Positions 17,252-26,417 of a DNA stretch of 64,000 bases are shown one piece after another. The stretch comes from Bacteroidales bacterium UBA5536. GTDB taxonomy: Bacteria; Bacteroidota; Bacteroidia; Bacteroidales; F082. Location: the NCBI GenBank assembly GCA_002426795.1, contig DINQ01000024.1:123394-187393 (forward strand), read 5' to 3'. The notes under the pieces were generated by a model, which was given only the letters and a program-made list of their open reading frames with translations, was not told the DNA's origin and did no database searches. The translations under genes were made by a program, and so were the position numbers. How positions within the stretch are numbered: position 1 is the first letter of the stretch; the number at the start of each line of letters is the position of its first letter.

Positions 17252-18157
17252 ATGAAGATTGCATATAAGACACCTCAAGGAATTTATTATCAAGGGATAA
17301 TTGAAAAAGCACTATCTTCAAAGAAGTTTGATAAGTATAAAGAGTCGGTTGATTTAATCTTTACAAGCCCTCCATTTCCACTAAATAGAAAGAAAAAATA
17401 TGGAAATCGACAAGGTGATGATTACATTGAATGGTTTTCAAATCTAGCACTACTATTCAAGGAATACTTAGCCCCAAAAGGATCAATTGTAATAGAAATG
17501 GGGAATTCTTGGGAATCTGGAAGACCCGTCATGTCAACACTTGCGATTAAAAGTTTACTTAAATTCCTTGATGCGGGTAACTTTCACTTATGTCAGCAGT
17601 TTATTTGGAATAATCCGGCAAAACTACCAAGTCCAGCCCAATGGGTCAATATCGAGAGATGTAGAGTGAAAGACTCATTTACCTATCTATGGTGGATGAG
17701 TAAAACGCCTTACCCAAAAGCTGATAACAGAAAGGTACTTGTCGAATATAGCGCTTCTATGCAGAAGCTGCTCAATACAAAAAAATACAATTCCGGTAAA
17801 AGGCCATCAGAACATGATATTGGTAAAACATCTTTTTTTAAGAATAATAATGGTTCGATTCCGTCAAATGTCATTACTGCCTCAAATACTCAATCAAACT
17901 CCGAATATCAAAGATATTGCAAGGAAAATGGACTTGCGTTGCATCCAGCGAGGATGCCTAGAGATCTAGCAAAATTCTTTATTGAATTTCTTACTGAGAA
18001 AAATGATTTGGTTTTAGATCCTTTTGGGGGAAGTAATACTACAGGTTCAGTTGCAGAATCATTGAACAGGAGATGGCTTTCAGTAGAACCCAATCTAGAT
18101 TACATCAGTGGTTCAATAGGTAACTTCGCAAACGTACCGGTAATAAAAGCATTTTAG
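17252..18157 (+). CDS. DNA methyltransferase, beta-type (likely N4-cytosine or N6-adenine)
   Basis: 301 residues from the ATG at 17252 (a TTG at 17225 is in frame upstream but overlaps the putative -7 box). Catalytic motif TSPPF at 38-42 comes before the AdoMet motif DPFGGS at 256-261, the beta-class order; the S-P-P form is most often seen in m4C enzymes. The C-terminal part has NTTGSVAESLNRRWLSVE, typical for this class. A target-recognition region lies between. First gene of a three-gene cassette with 25- and 4-base gaps to the nuclease-like gene and the ATPase gene. It would protect host DNA in a restriction-modification system. Confidence 0.85.
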   Translation: MKIAYKTPQGIYYQGIIEKALSSKKFDKYKESVDLIFTSPPFPLNRKKKYGNRQGDDYIEWFSNLALLFKEYLAPKGSIVIEMGNSWESGRPVMSTLAIKSLLKFLDAGNFHLCQQFIWNNPAKLPSPAQWVNIERCRVKDSFTYLWWMSKTPYPKADNRKVLVEYSASMQKLLNTKKYNSGKRPSEHDIGKTSFFKNNNGSIPSNVITASNTQSNSEYQRYCKENGLALHPARMPRDLAKFFIEFLTEKNDLVLDPFGGSNTTGSVAESLNRRWLSVEPNLDYISGSIGNFANVPVIKAF

Positions 18158-18182
18158 TCCTATATATACCATAACACAAACA

Positions 18183-18992
18183 ATGTCAAAAGTTCTTGAT
18201 GATTATAATCAAAAATGGTTTAAGGAACTTTCACCAAGCTCCTTCTTCAATGAAAGTGATTTAGAATCAACTGTTCAGACGTATCTCAGTAAGCACTTAA
18301 TAAATTGTTTCGTTTTAAGAGGTAAAATCCGAGTAATAAATAATGAAACAAATAAAGTTAATATTCCAGACTTAATAATAGTCGATAAGGAATATAAGGA
18401 ATGGTACGTTGTAGAAGTAGAACTTAGCAATCACGATTTAAGTCATATCAAAAGCCAGATTGATACATTTACAAAAGGCATATATGATAAAAGCCACGCA
18501 AACTATCTTTTTCAACAAAATACTGATGAATTAGACCTTGATGAGCTGAATAAAATGATCCTCAGATTTCCCCCAAAAGTTTTCGTGATAGTTAATGATT
18601 TCAATTGTGATTGGATTGATGTTTTTAATCAATATGATTGTAAAGTAGGCATATTTCAGATTTATTATGATCGGGATCAAAATAGGGCTTATAGATTTCA
18701 GGGGTATTTTCCATTGATGAAGCACGATTTTGGAACTTGTAAGTTTATACCAGGCCTACCCACAATGATTGCACTTAATGAAAAGGATTTTCTTGATGGG
18801 ATCGGAATTCAACCAAATGAAGAAATTATTGCACAGTATAATGGAAAAATTTCTAAGTGGAAGAGAATTGATGATAGGAATTCTGTTTATCTAGAATGCT
18901 TAAGTAATACAATCCCATTAGACCCATTAAATAAAAGATATGTAATTACTTACGATGATATAGAAAATACATTTCACTTCATTAAAGCCTAA
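18183..18992 (+). CDS. Putative PD-(D/E)XK-type restriction nuclease subunit
   Basis: 269 residues. Around residues 60-85 there is IPDLIIVD...EWYVVEVEL, followed by HIKSQIDTF, which has the PD...ExE skeleton of a PD-(D/E)XK nuclease core with Glu where Lys is normal. No other domain is recognised. It sits between a DNA methyltransferase and a MutL/MORC-like ATPase gene, the arrangement described for restriction systems with GHKL ATPases, so a nuclease role is the natural inference. The Lys-to-Glu change leaves catalysis unproven. Confidence 0.55.
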   Translation: MSKVLDDYNQKWFKELSPSSFFNESDLESTVQTYLSKHLINCFVLRGKIRVINNETNKVNIPDLIIVDKEYKEWYVVEVELSNHDLSHIKSQIDTFTKGIYDKSHANYLFQQNTDELDLDELNKMILRFPPKVFVIVNDFNCDWIDVFNQYDCKVGIFQIYYDRDQNRAYRFQGYFPLMKHDFGTCKFIPGLPTMIALNEKDFLDGIGIQPNEEIIAQYNGKISKWKRIDDRNSVYLECLSNTIPLDPLNKRYVITYDDIENTFHFIKA

Positions 18993-18996
18993 TATT

Positions 18997-20520
18997 ATGG
19001 AATTAAAATTTGGTAATAGCGTTATCAACTCTTATAAAAGGTTATCTTATACACCATGGTATGCATTCGCTGAATTTGTAGATAATTCTACTCAAGCATA
19101 TTTTGACCACAAAAAAGAACTTGACGAAACTTTAAGAAAAGAATCAAAATGTCTTCAAGTTAATATTGAATACGCGCCTGATCTTGATAAAATAGTTATA
19201 AAAGATAACTCTTTTGGCATGGATTATGAAACGCTACAAAAGGCTCTAACAATTGGGCTCCCTCCTGAAAATAATACAGGGAGATCAAAATATGGACTGG
19301 GCATGAAAACGGCAGCTTGTTGGTTTGGTGACCTTTGGATAATAAAAACTAAAAAACTTCATGAAACCCAAGAACATTCAGTTTCAATTAACGTAGATGA
19401 TATTGCCAAAAACTATGACGGAAAACCTGTTGTGTTATCTTATAATTCAACCGATGCTGACAAAAATGAGCACTATACGCATATTGAAATAACAAAACTT
19501 AATAGAAAATTTAGAGGCAGAACACTTGGAAAGATCAAAGATTACCTAAGGTCAATGTACAGATTGGATTTCGGGAATTACGGGCTTCAACTTTTTTGGC
19601 AAGGTGAATTACTTACCTGGGATAATTTTGACTCGAAACTTTATATTCTTGAAAACGGCAAGCCGTTTAAACAAAACTTTGAATTTTCATTAGATAATGG
19701 CAAAAGAGTTGTAGGCTGGGTGGGGGTGCTAGGCAGAGGTAATGCAAGCAGAAAAAACGCAGGATTCTCAATAATTAAAGCCAATAGAGTTATTGAGGGT
19801 TGGCCAAATGGGTTTAAGCCAAACTCTATTTTTGGTGATATAGATTCAGGAGTAAATGACTTAATAAACCAAAGGGTTGTCGGTGAATTGTATTTAGATG
19901 ATTTTGAAGTTAGTCACACAAAGGACTCAATAGTATGGTTGGATGATGAATACGAGCAACTTGACGAAAAAATAGTTGAAGAATGTAAAGAAGCGATGAA
20001 TCTTGCTAATACAGTGAGATATAAAAAAGACATTTTAGTAAATTCTATTCAAAATGAAGCAATGGAGGTCTTTGAAACAGAATTAAACTCCAAAGAGATG
20101 TCTAATTTTTTAAACACTTACACCCCACCTTCAGAAGGCATTATTAAAAACTCTTACAAAAAGTTTGAAGATTCTGTTACGGAAAGATCACCTGATTATT
20201 TTATTGAAATTGGCACTGAAAATGGAACAATATTCGTCAAATTATTTTTTTTAAGAAACTCATCCTTTGAACCTTATGTACTAATTGAATCATCCTCTAA
20301 AACAAACTGTGTACTTGTTCTTATCAACACTCTACACCCGCATTATGAGGAGATAACCACATCAGAAACTCTTATCAATTTTATAAGACATTGTGTATAT
20401 GATGGCGTTGCAGAATGGAAGGCAATCAAACTATTAGGTTCAATACAACCATACACTATAAAACACCTAAAAGACAGTTTATTAAGAGTTCCTTTTGAGA
20501 TGAAAAAAAGTCGCAACTAA
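18997..20520 (+). CDS. GHKL (MutL/MORC-like) ATPase of a restriction system
   Basis: 507 residues. ATP-binding Bergerat fold: N box AEFVDNSTQAY (25-35), G1 box IKDNSFGMD (about 68-76) and G2 box GRSKYGLGMKTA (about 97-108) as in Hsp90, MutL and MORC proteins. The segment after residue 240 is a likely S5-type transducer domain. The C-terminal ~170 residues are of unknown function. Starts 4 bases after the nuclease-like gene. MutL/MORC homologues coupled to methylase and nuclease genes are known as restriction-modification components. It probably clamps or moves on DNA. A/T content and codon use differ from the neighbouring phage genes, suggesting acquisition from another source. Confidence 0.8.
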   Translation: MELKFGNSVINSYKRLSYTPWYAFAEFVDNSTQAYFDHKKELDETLRKESKCLQVNIEYAPDLDKIVIKDNSFGMDYETLQKALTIGLPPENNTGRSKYGLGMKTAACWFGDLWIIKTKKLHETQEHSVSINVDDIAKNYDGKPVVLSYNSTDADKNEHYTHIEITKLNRKFRGRTLGKIKDYLRSMYRLDFGNYGLQLFWQGELLTWDNFDSKLYILENGKPFKQNFEFSLDNGKRVVGWVGVLGRGNASRKNAGFSIIKANRVIEGWPNGFKPNSIFGDIDSGVNDLINQRVVGELYLDDFEVSHTKDSIVWLDDEYEQLDEKIVEECKEAMNLANTVRYKKDILVNSIQNEAMEVFETELNSKEMSNFLNTYTPPSEGIIKNSYKKFEDSVTERSPDYFIEIGTENGTIFVKLFFLRNSSFEPYVLIESSSKTNCVLVLINTLHPHYEEITTSETLINFIRHCVYDGVAEWKAIKLLGSIQPYTIKHLKDSLLRVPFEMKKSRN

Positions 20521-20631
20521 TTTATTTTAAACATCCTAATTGCTTTTGCATAGACGCAACAATTTCACTGGTGTCTTTGAAATCAAGAATATGCAAGCGT
20601 TATCGCAAGTTGCATTTAATTTGAATTAGTT

Positions 20632-21714
20632 TCATATTCCTGATTTTCTCCTATTATCCTCCTTACACAACAGCTGGCAGTTTTCAGCAATTGTTCGCCC
20701 ACCAGCATGCCATGGCGTGATGTGGTCGGCTTCCATTTCACTTATAATAAAATGCTCTTTGCAGACTGGACAGATACCTTTTTGTCTTTCGTAAACTTCC
20801 TGCTTCATACTATCGGTAAATGATCTGATTGACAAATGCTTTTCTTTTCGTGTAAGAATGAAGGGATAAATGCCACTTTTTTTTGTGACATCATCATCCA
20901 TCATCAACTTGGCTGTTTCTTCTTCTATGGCTTTAGGATCATAAACTTTATCCTTGAATTCATTGTAGAGTAGCCCCCAGCTAACTCCTTTCATGAACCT
21001 ACGCTTTTTTGTAAATGTAGCCTGTACCCATGAAATGACAGATTGATAGTAAAGCCATAAAGCTAAAGCAGTGGGATCGTGCTGGTGGTTTGACATATAC
21101 ACTTCAATATTTCCCTCAGAAATCCAATCAATAGCAGTTTCCAAATAATCTTGTCGAATAGGTGAACCATTAATATAATCGCTTCCTATCTGATATGCAG
21201 CGCAACCAGTTTTACTGAAATACTTCTTTGCATCAGTAACCCATGAACCAGAGTAAACAGCATTTCTTAATTCTTGATCTGTAAGCTTTTCACCGGCAAT
21301 ATTAATGGTCCTAAACCAATCCAGTTTTTCGCTATCAGTGCCACTACAGATGTAGACCATCAGCTTATAATTCAAGACTTTTTCTTTCTCATCGTCTTGA
21401 AGGTTATGGAAGTATCTGAAATCGAATGCAAAATCACCAGTAACATATTGGCAGATTGAGATTGTTCGTTGTTGGCCATCAATAACCTCGTATCCACCAT
21501 CATCTCTTACAGCCCAATACATTACATTTAGAGGAAAACTCTTAAAGATAGTATCAATGACTGCGTCTCGTTGCTTGTCTTTGTATATAAACTCGCGCTG
21601 GTAAGGTGGGCGAATGTCCAGATTGCCACCATATCCTATAACTCCGGCTTCCTCATTATCTTGATATCCTTTGGTTAGCTCTTTAACTGTGATTTCGTGA
21701 AGTTCGATTCTCAT
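20632..21714 (-). CDS. DUF262/HNH nuclease (GmrSD-like restriction enzyme)
   Basis: 360 residues. N-terminal DUF262 region with IRPPYQREF and the signature DGQQR (79-83), a ParB/sulfiredoxin-like NTP-binding domain. The C-terminal ~50 residues carry a Zn-HNH nuclease: CPVC...ADHITPWHAGG...CQLLCKEDN. This pair of domains occurs in GmrSD-like type IV restriction proteins and in enzymes partnered with methylases. Its start overlaps the stop of the EcoRI-type methylase gene by 4 bases, so the two form a two-gene unit; a methylation-guided restriction pair is likely. Confidence 0.8.
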   Translation of the reverse strand: MRIELHEITVKELTKGYQDNEEAGVIGYGGNLDIRPPYQREFIYKDKQRDAVIDTIFKSFPLNVMYWAVRDDGGYEVIDGQQRTISICQYVTGDFAFDFRYFHNLQDDEKEKVLNYKLMVYICSGTDSEKLDWFRTINIAGEKLTDQELRNAVYSGSWVTDAKKYFSKTGCAAYQIGSDYINGSPIRQDYLETAIDWISEGNIEVYMSNHQHDPTALALWLYYQSVISWVQATFTKKRRFMKGVSWGLLYNEFKDKVYDPKAIEEETAKLMMDDDVTKKSGIYPFILTRKEKHLSIRSFTDSMKQEVYERQKGICPVCKEHFIISEMEADHITPWHAGGRTIAENCQLLCKEDNRRKSGI

Positions 21715-22745
21715 TGTTGTAATTTCTTATTTCTAATAACAATTCTGTCATAAAGCCTCTGATAAGTTCCGTTTCCAGTGTCTAAATAAAAACGAGGACC
21801 ACCTGCCATATAGGTTCCTTTAATGCCAATTGAGGACATAGGTGCACCCAGCTCCCTGCTCGAGCCAATAATTTCAAACTGGTCTGGATTATATTTGTCC
21901 AAAAAGGTTATTGGAACGCCCATTGCTCCTGCATAGTCTAATGGGATATCTTTTGTTTTTGAAACTTCAATTGCTTCATAATTAACATATATTGGAAATT
22001 CATCTTCGCTTCCGTAGTATTTTTTGTATAGTATTAAATCCTCTTGTCGTTTATTGATTTCAAGATTGGTTAACCAAATAACACCTGAAACTCTAATCAT
22101 TCCTTCTTTTCGGTCAGTTGCTGTTGCATAATCTTCATAATGTTGATTAATGAAATGTGCTGCTCCACCTTTAAATCCGTAACCTAACCAAAGTTTGTTG
22201 TCTTTGATTAATGGGAAAATTTCTTTGTAAGTTATTGCATTTTGGTGACCAACTATTACAAATTTCTTATCATATTCTATAAGTTGAGCTACGTATTCTC
22301 TGAACAATGAAAAGGGTGGGTTTGTAACAACTATATCAGCTTGCTTTAGCAAATCAATACTTTCTTGGTTTCGAAAATCTCCGTTACCCTTTAAGGGCTT
22401 GATTCCAATTTCTGTTGTGTCTGGAACTTTGTTGCCGTTCTTATCTCCATCATATTCAAGATAAATAGCTTGCTCAGAATTATTCTGACTGAATAAGTCC
22501 ATATCTTGATTTTTGTAACATGTAGTAATCAGCTTTTTAAGCCCTAATTTCTCAAAATTATAGGAAAAGTAATGAAAAAAGTTGCTCACTCTTGGGTCAT
22601 CACAGTTGCAGTATACTACCTTATCTCTGAAATGGTGTTTGTAGTGTCGTAATTCTCTTTCAATATCAGATAATTGTGTGTAAAACTCATCTTTCTTTGA
22701 GCTTTTTGCCTTATTTAAATTCTTATTCAGCGATTTTTTTGCCAT
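21711..22745 (-). CDS. EcoRI-type adenine-specific DNA methyltransferase
   Basis: 344 residues. Resembles the EcoRI methylase family (adenine-specific, type II): a KSSKKDEFYTQLSDIE start, and the catalytic TNPPFSLF at 141-148. A distinctive Cys/Asp stretch VVYCNCDDPRVSNFF lies near residue 45 and a C-terminal GSSRELGAPM block near 300. It methylates adenine; here it would protect DNA from the adjacent DUF262-HNH nuclease, whose gene follows with a 4-base overlap. The gene is transcribed like the late genes but is more A/T rich. Confidence 0.85.
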   Translation of the reverse strand: MAKKSLNKNLNKAKSSKKDEFYTQLSDIERELRHYKHHFRDKVVYCNCDDPRVSNFFHYFSYNFEKLGLKKLITTCYKNQDMDLFSQNNSEQAIYLEYDGDKNGNKVPDTTEIGIKPLKGNGDFRNQESIDLLKQADIVVTNPPFSLFREYVAQLIEYDKKFVIVGHQNAITYKEIFPLIKDNKLWLGYGFKGGAAHFINQHYEDYATATDRKEGMIRVSGVIWLTNLEINKRQEDLILYKKYYGSEDEFPIYVNYEAIEVSKTKDIPLDYAGAMGVPITFLDKYNPDQFEIIGSSRELGAPMSSIGIKGTYMAGGPRFYLDTGNGTYQRLYDRIVIRNKKLQQ

Positions 22746-22756
22746 GCTTAAAATAT

Positions 22757-22999
22757 TTAGTTACTCTCCTTCACAGCCATCAACTCATCAATCTTCACAG
22801 GAACCAGCCTTATTTTTTTGTCTATCAGCTTTGCTAAATAAAGCTTGCCTTCTTCGTCTTTGTATAGCGCTCTATTGTTGCAACCCTCACAAATGAAGTT
22901 TGCGCTTCTTCCTTTGTTTAAGCTAATCGCAATCCTGAAAAGGTCGATGTCAGCGTATTCGAAGCACTTGTCTGCACATTGTGAACAAAATTCGGCCAT
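22757..22999 (-). CDS. Small zinc-ribbon-like protein
   Basis: 80 residues with paired cysteines CSQCADKC near the N-terminus and CEGCN near residue 40, a likely zinc-binding module. The remainder is lysine-rich with strand-like pieces. Lies 11 bases before the EcoRI-type methylase gene and may be its leader gene or an older phage gene at the edge of the island. Function unknown. Confidence 0.6.
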   Translation of the reverse strand: MAEFCSQCADKCFEYADIDLFRIAISLNKGRSANFICEGCNNRALYKDEEGKLYLAKLIDKKIRLVPVKIDELMAVKESN

Positions 23000-23193
23000 G
23001 GATGGAAATCTTTAATTCGTGTTATAAAAAAGTCAACAATTGCTAATTTCACTACTACAAGTCAATTACCATTCGAACTATTAAAAAGCGAGAACCTATT
23101 GTATTATTAAAAACTTTTATTGCCCTGTATTTAATTAACTAACAAAATGTTCTATTATTTCTCCAATTTTCAGGAAAAAGCATTAATAAATGA
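23000..23193. other. Spacer between zinc-ribbon and NACHT genes
   Basis: 194 bases, A/T rich, with no gene, hairpin or repeat that I can support. Confidence 0.4.
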
Positions 23194-25131
23194 CTATTTA
23201 AAAAGGTAATCAAGATCACTAAATTCCGAATTCATCTCATCTTCCATTTTAAGAATTTCTTCCTCAATTTGTTCAGTGAAATCAATTAACAAATCATCAA
23301 TATTCATTTGATTCAATATCTCAACAACATTATCACTGTGAATTATTGCACTAAATGAGACCATAAATTTATCAGGCACGGGTTCAGAAAGTTGACTTGC
23401 AATCGATTCGTCAATTTCGTCAAGGTTGCTTGACTTATTTAATGAATTAAATAAACTTTGTTTTGTATCAAACAGTCTAATTTCAATTGCATCCCAAAAT
23501 ATTGAGTCAACATGTCTAACCTTTAATTCTCTCCCACCTGTTTTGTGAGAACTTTCTAGCCCATGTTCGATAGCGTCATTCAAACTATCACTGGCAATTA
23601 CATCGGCTTTCCCGCTTTGAATTACCCAATTAATCTTTTTTAAATCCCCTTTCGTAAGGTGGTTTGCAAAGCTATTAGTGAAAATTTTTATTGGCAAGTA
23701 GTAAAACCCAAAGTCAAGTGATTTGAAAAACTCACTGTAATTAAATCCAAGACTATGGTCCGGTTTATATATCTGTTTATATAAGGGAATCAAAAAGTGC
23801 TTTACCATTGATAGTTTATCAACTTCATATAAAAGAAGCCAAAAGTGCTTATGCCTGTCAAAAGACAATAGCCTGGATGAATCCATTAACTTAGAAATAA
23901 ACTTTGATTTTGCATCCTCTGATTTAATGTAGTTTTTAATAAAGAGTGAAGTAAAATATTCTTGCAATGATCTATGCGGAAAAGTATATTCAAAACCATC
24001 TTTAATCAAAATTGAGATCGACAAATCTAAATCATTGATTACATCTTCGATATTAAGGCCCTTATAGTTTTTACGGGCTTTAATGTCACTTAAAGTACTA
24101 AACAATTGTTCACTAGTAAAATAAAATTGACCTTTCGAAAAAGTAATTGCTGAAAAATACGCTAACAATTCAATGAATTCTTCCTTTTGAAGCTTTGATG
24201 CTCTATCTCGCCGAAAACTGCTTTTAGTGATTCCATCATGCATGCTATAGAGGGTATCAAATACATTCTGATAGAACGAACTTTTCCTTTTTGGAATCTC
24301 TGGATAACTTTCAAATGTTAGTATGAACATGGAAAATAATAATGGACTACTGAAATAATGTAAATATTGCCTATTTTCTTCATCCTTAATCACGTTAAAT
24401 AAATTTTGCCGTCTTTCTCCATCCCAAACAACTTTATTAATGAAATCAGAAAATTCACTCTGGCAGATTTCAGAAACATAGAATGGTTCAAAGCGCGGCA
24501 ATTGTTCTGCCCCAGCTCTTGGACGAGACGAAATCACAAACTTGTTTTCAGCATAAGAATCAATAAACCCGTCTAATTGATGAAAAAACTGTTCTTTTTT
24601 CTCAATGGCAATCTCGTCAAGTCCATCAAAGATAAATATGTAAACTCCACTCTTTAATGCTCTTTCGAGAGTTCTTTCAGAGGGCTCAAGGTTTGCCTCA
24701 AGAATTGAATTAAAAATAAACTTTTTAAACGACCCATTTTCGATATTAAATCGCCGTAACTCAATAAAAATCGGGATTCTAAAATAGCTTTTTATACTTT
24801 CAATAAACAAAAACTTCATAATCATACTTTTACCCGACCCAGCAGTACCGATGATGCTAATATACTTATGACTGTCAATAAACTCTAAATCTACAACAAC
24901 AGCATTTTCTTTTGACCCAAATGCTTTGATTTTCAACGGATAATAGATGTCTAGAAATTTCACTTTTGCACCTCGATGTAAAAAAGTATTTGTATAAAAG
25001 TACTTTTCGGCGCGATTAAACAGGTACTTTTCAAGACCCGTAAAGTAGGCGTGCTTATACTCATCCTGTGCTCTCTTCACTATTTCTATCAATGGACTGA
25101 TTAAACTCGTTAATTCAATACCTATTGCCAT
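23194..25131 (-). CDS. NACHT-family STAND NTPase (bacterial defence sensor)
   Basis: 645 residues from the ATG at 25131, which has an A-rich leader; an in-frame start 63 bases upstream is less likely. Walker A GTAGSGKS lies near residue 94, Walker B IFIFDGLDE near 190 with the NACHT-typical D.GLDE, then sensor-like FVISSRPRAG. The ~85-residue N-terminal part is a short helical effector-like region with no recognised nuclease motif; the C-terminal ~300 residues lack obvious LRR or TPR repeats. Known bacterial NACHT (bNACHT) proteins trigger abortive infection. It stands alone on the minus strand in the cargo island, so it is likely a single-gene system. Confidence 0.82.
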   Translation of the reverse strand: MAIGIELTSLISPLIEIVKRAQDEYKHAYFTGLEKYLFNRAEKYFYTNTFLHRGAKVKFLDIYYPLKIKAFGSKENAVVVDLEFIDSHKYISIIGTAGSGKSMIMKFLFIESIKSYFRIPIFIELRRFNIENGSFKKFIFNSILEANLEPSERTLERALKSGVYIFIFDGLDEIAIEKKEQFFHQLDGFIDSYAENKFVISSRPRAGAEQLPRFEPFYVSEICQSEFSDFINKVVWDGERRQNLFNVIKDEENRQYLHYFSSPLLFSMFILTFESYPEIPKRKSSFYQNVFDTLYSMHDGITKSSFRRDRASKLQKEEFIELLAYFSAITFSKGQFYFTSEQLFSTLSDIKARKNYKGLNIEDVINDLDLSISILIKDGFEYTFPHRSLQEYFTSLFIKNYIKSEDAKSKFISKLMDSSRLLSFDRHKHFWLLLYEVDKLSMVKHFLIPLYKQIYKPDHSLGFNYSEFFKSLDFGFYYLPIKIFTNSFANHLTKGDLKKINWVIQSGKADVIASDSLNDAIEHGLESSHKTGGRELKVRHVDSIFWDAIEIRLFDTKQSLFNSLNKSSNLDEIDESIASQLSEPVPDKFMVSFSAIIHSDNVVEILNQMNIDDLLIDFTEQIEEEILKMEDEMNSEFSDLDYLFK

Positions 25132-25365
25132 AATTATTTTGAGTTTTGATTGTTTGTTTATTAAAATGTCAAAATACGGAGTGCATCTCTCCAAGAAATA
25201 ATGTTGAGTCGCTATGGCCTTAATTAAGTATCGATACCTCTTATTTGACTTTCATTCTCGTGGTTAGGCGCTAATCTCGCCCCGAAAATAAGGAATTTGG
25301 GCTAAACAAAAAAAAACGAATGAATTTATGACAAAAAAATCCGGTTGAACAATCCAAATCTTGAA
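25132..25365. other. Boundary of cargo island and minor head gene
   Basis: About 230 bases, A/T rich, with no clear gene. It marks the left edge of the head operon and the right edge of the island. I see no repeat of target-site type flanking the island when comparing with 14562-14700. Confidence 0.4.
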
Positions 25366-26415
25366 TTAATCATTCGCAAACCGGGGATTATCAAACATGA
25401 AGTACGGAAGACTTCCTTTCCCCTTGGCAACCTCATATCGCTGCCTATTAGCCTTCATCCATTTCTTGAACCCATCAGGCAGGCTTCTAACCTTTCGCTC
25501 ACTGGCAATCTCCAGTTCACCATCCAGAAGGGCTTGCTGCATGGCCATGAATTCTTCATTAGTTGGAAGTACTGCAATTACATGGCATCTGCAGTTGGGA
25601 TGCCATCCAGTAAACTTAAACTCTTTCGGATATAATCCTTTCAAATCATCACAGATATCCACTACCGGGTGGTTATTGCTTAACCTGACCTCAAAGCCCT
25701 GAATGAAGTTTAGTTGCTGCCATCGCGTGTGGTCAGCAGTTCTGTATGCCATATTGGTTTCAGTCCTGGTCAAACGCATCGCATTCTTGTAACTGGATCG
25801 GTAAACACCCTGCCCAGGATGGTATGCTTTTGCGTTCTTACTAAGCTGTAATGTTCCATGCTTATCTCTTACGCGCCGGAACAGCTTTTCAGGTTCGTTG
25901 AGGTACTTACGAACATCCCGGGAGAGCTGTGAAGCTGACTTTCCATCAGCGATACCCAGATCGAGTGCCATTTCCATTTCCTGCCTGAACTGGCCTGTGA
26001 AGTTCCACACTCGCTGACTCAGGTTTAGCCCGTTCATTCCTGTCTTTCGTGCGATAAAAGCAGCTCTAGCCTTGAGGTTACGCTGCATGTAAACTTCCGG
26101 AATCTTTCCCAGCCTGGTAAGAGAAAACACCTTTTCAACCCTCCGATCATTCTGCAGGTTGCTCTTGTCCCACTCTTGATTGATACCGGCAATAACCTCT
26201 GCTTTTATCCTGTCATTTAAATCAACAAGAATATTTGTCGCTATCCGGTTGAGCTCTGGGTAATCTGAAAAGAGAAAGGGTTTAGATGTATCAATCTTGG
26301 TGTTATAGGCTGCTTCAAGCAGTTTTCTGATTGCAGCAAGGTAGGCCAGCCTTACTTTCTTGGCATAGCCCTCTACCCTATTGTATAGCGGGACGTTTTC
26401 ATTTAGGTCGTACAT
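25366..26415 (-). CDS. Minor head protein (phage Mu F / SPP1 gp7 family)
   Basis: 349 residues. The region near residues 225-295 has AYRTADHTRW, then FEVRLSNNHPVVDICD and HPNCRCHVIAV, which are the family marks of Phage_Mu_F-type head morphogenesis proteins. It starts 2 bases after the portal gene, as in SPP1 and many others. It lines the portal vestibule or helps genome ejection. In this phage the gene that follows, the scaffold-like gene, is 10.8 kb further along. Confidence 0.85.
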   Translation of the reverse strand: MYDLNENVPLYNRVEGYAKKVRLAYLAAIRKLLEAAYNTKIDTSKPFLFSDYPELNRIATNILVDLNDRIKAEVIAGINQEWDKSNLQNDRRVEKVFSLTRLGKIPEVYMQRNLKARAAFIARKTGMNGLNLSQRVWNFTGQFRQEMEMALDLGIADGKSASQLSRDVRKYLNEPEKLFRRVRDKHGTLQLSKNAKAYHPGQGVYRSSYKNAMRLTRTETNMAYRTADHTRWQQLNFIQGFEVRLSNNHPVVDICDDLKGLYPKEFKFTGWHPNCRCHVIAVLPTNEEFMAMQQALLDGELEIASERKVRSLPDGFKKWMKANRQRYEVAKGKGSLPYFMFDNPRFAND

Positions 26416-26417
26416 AA

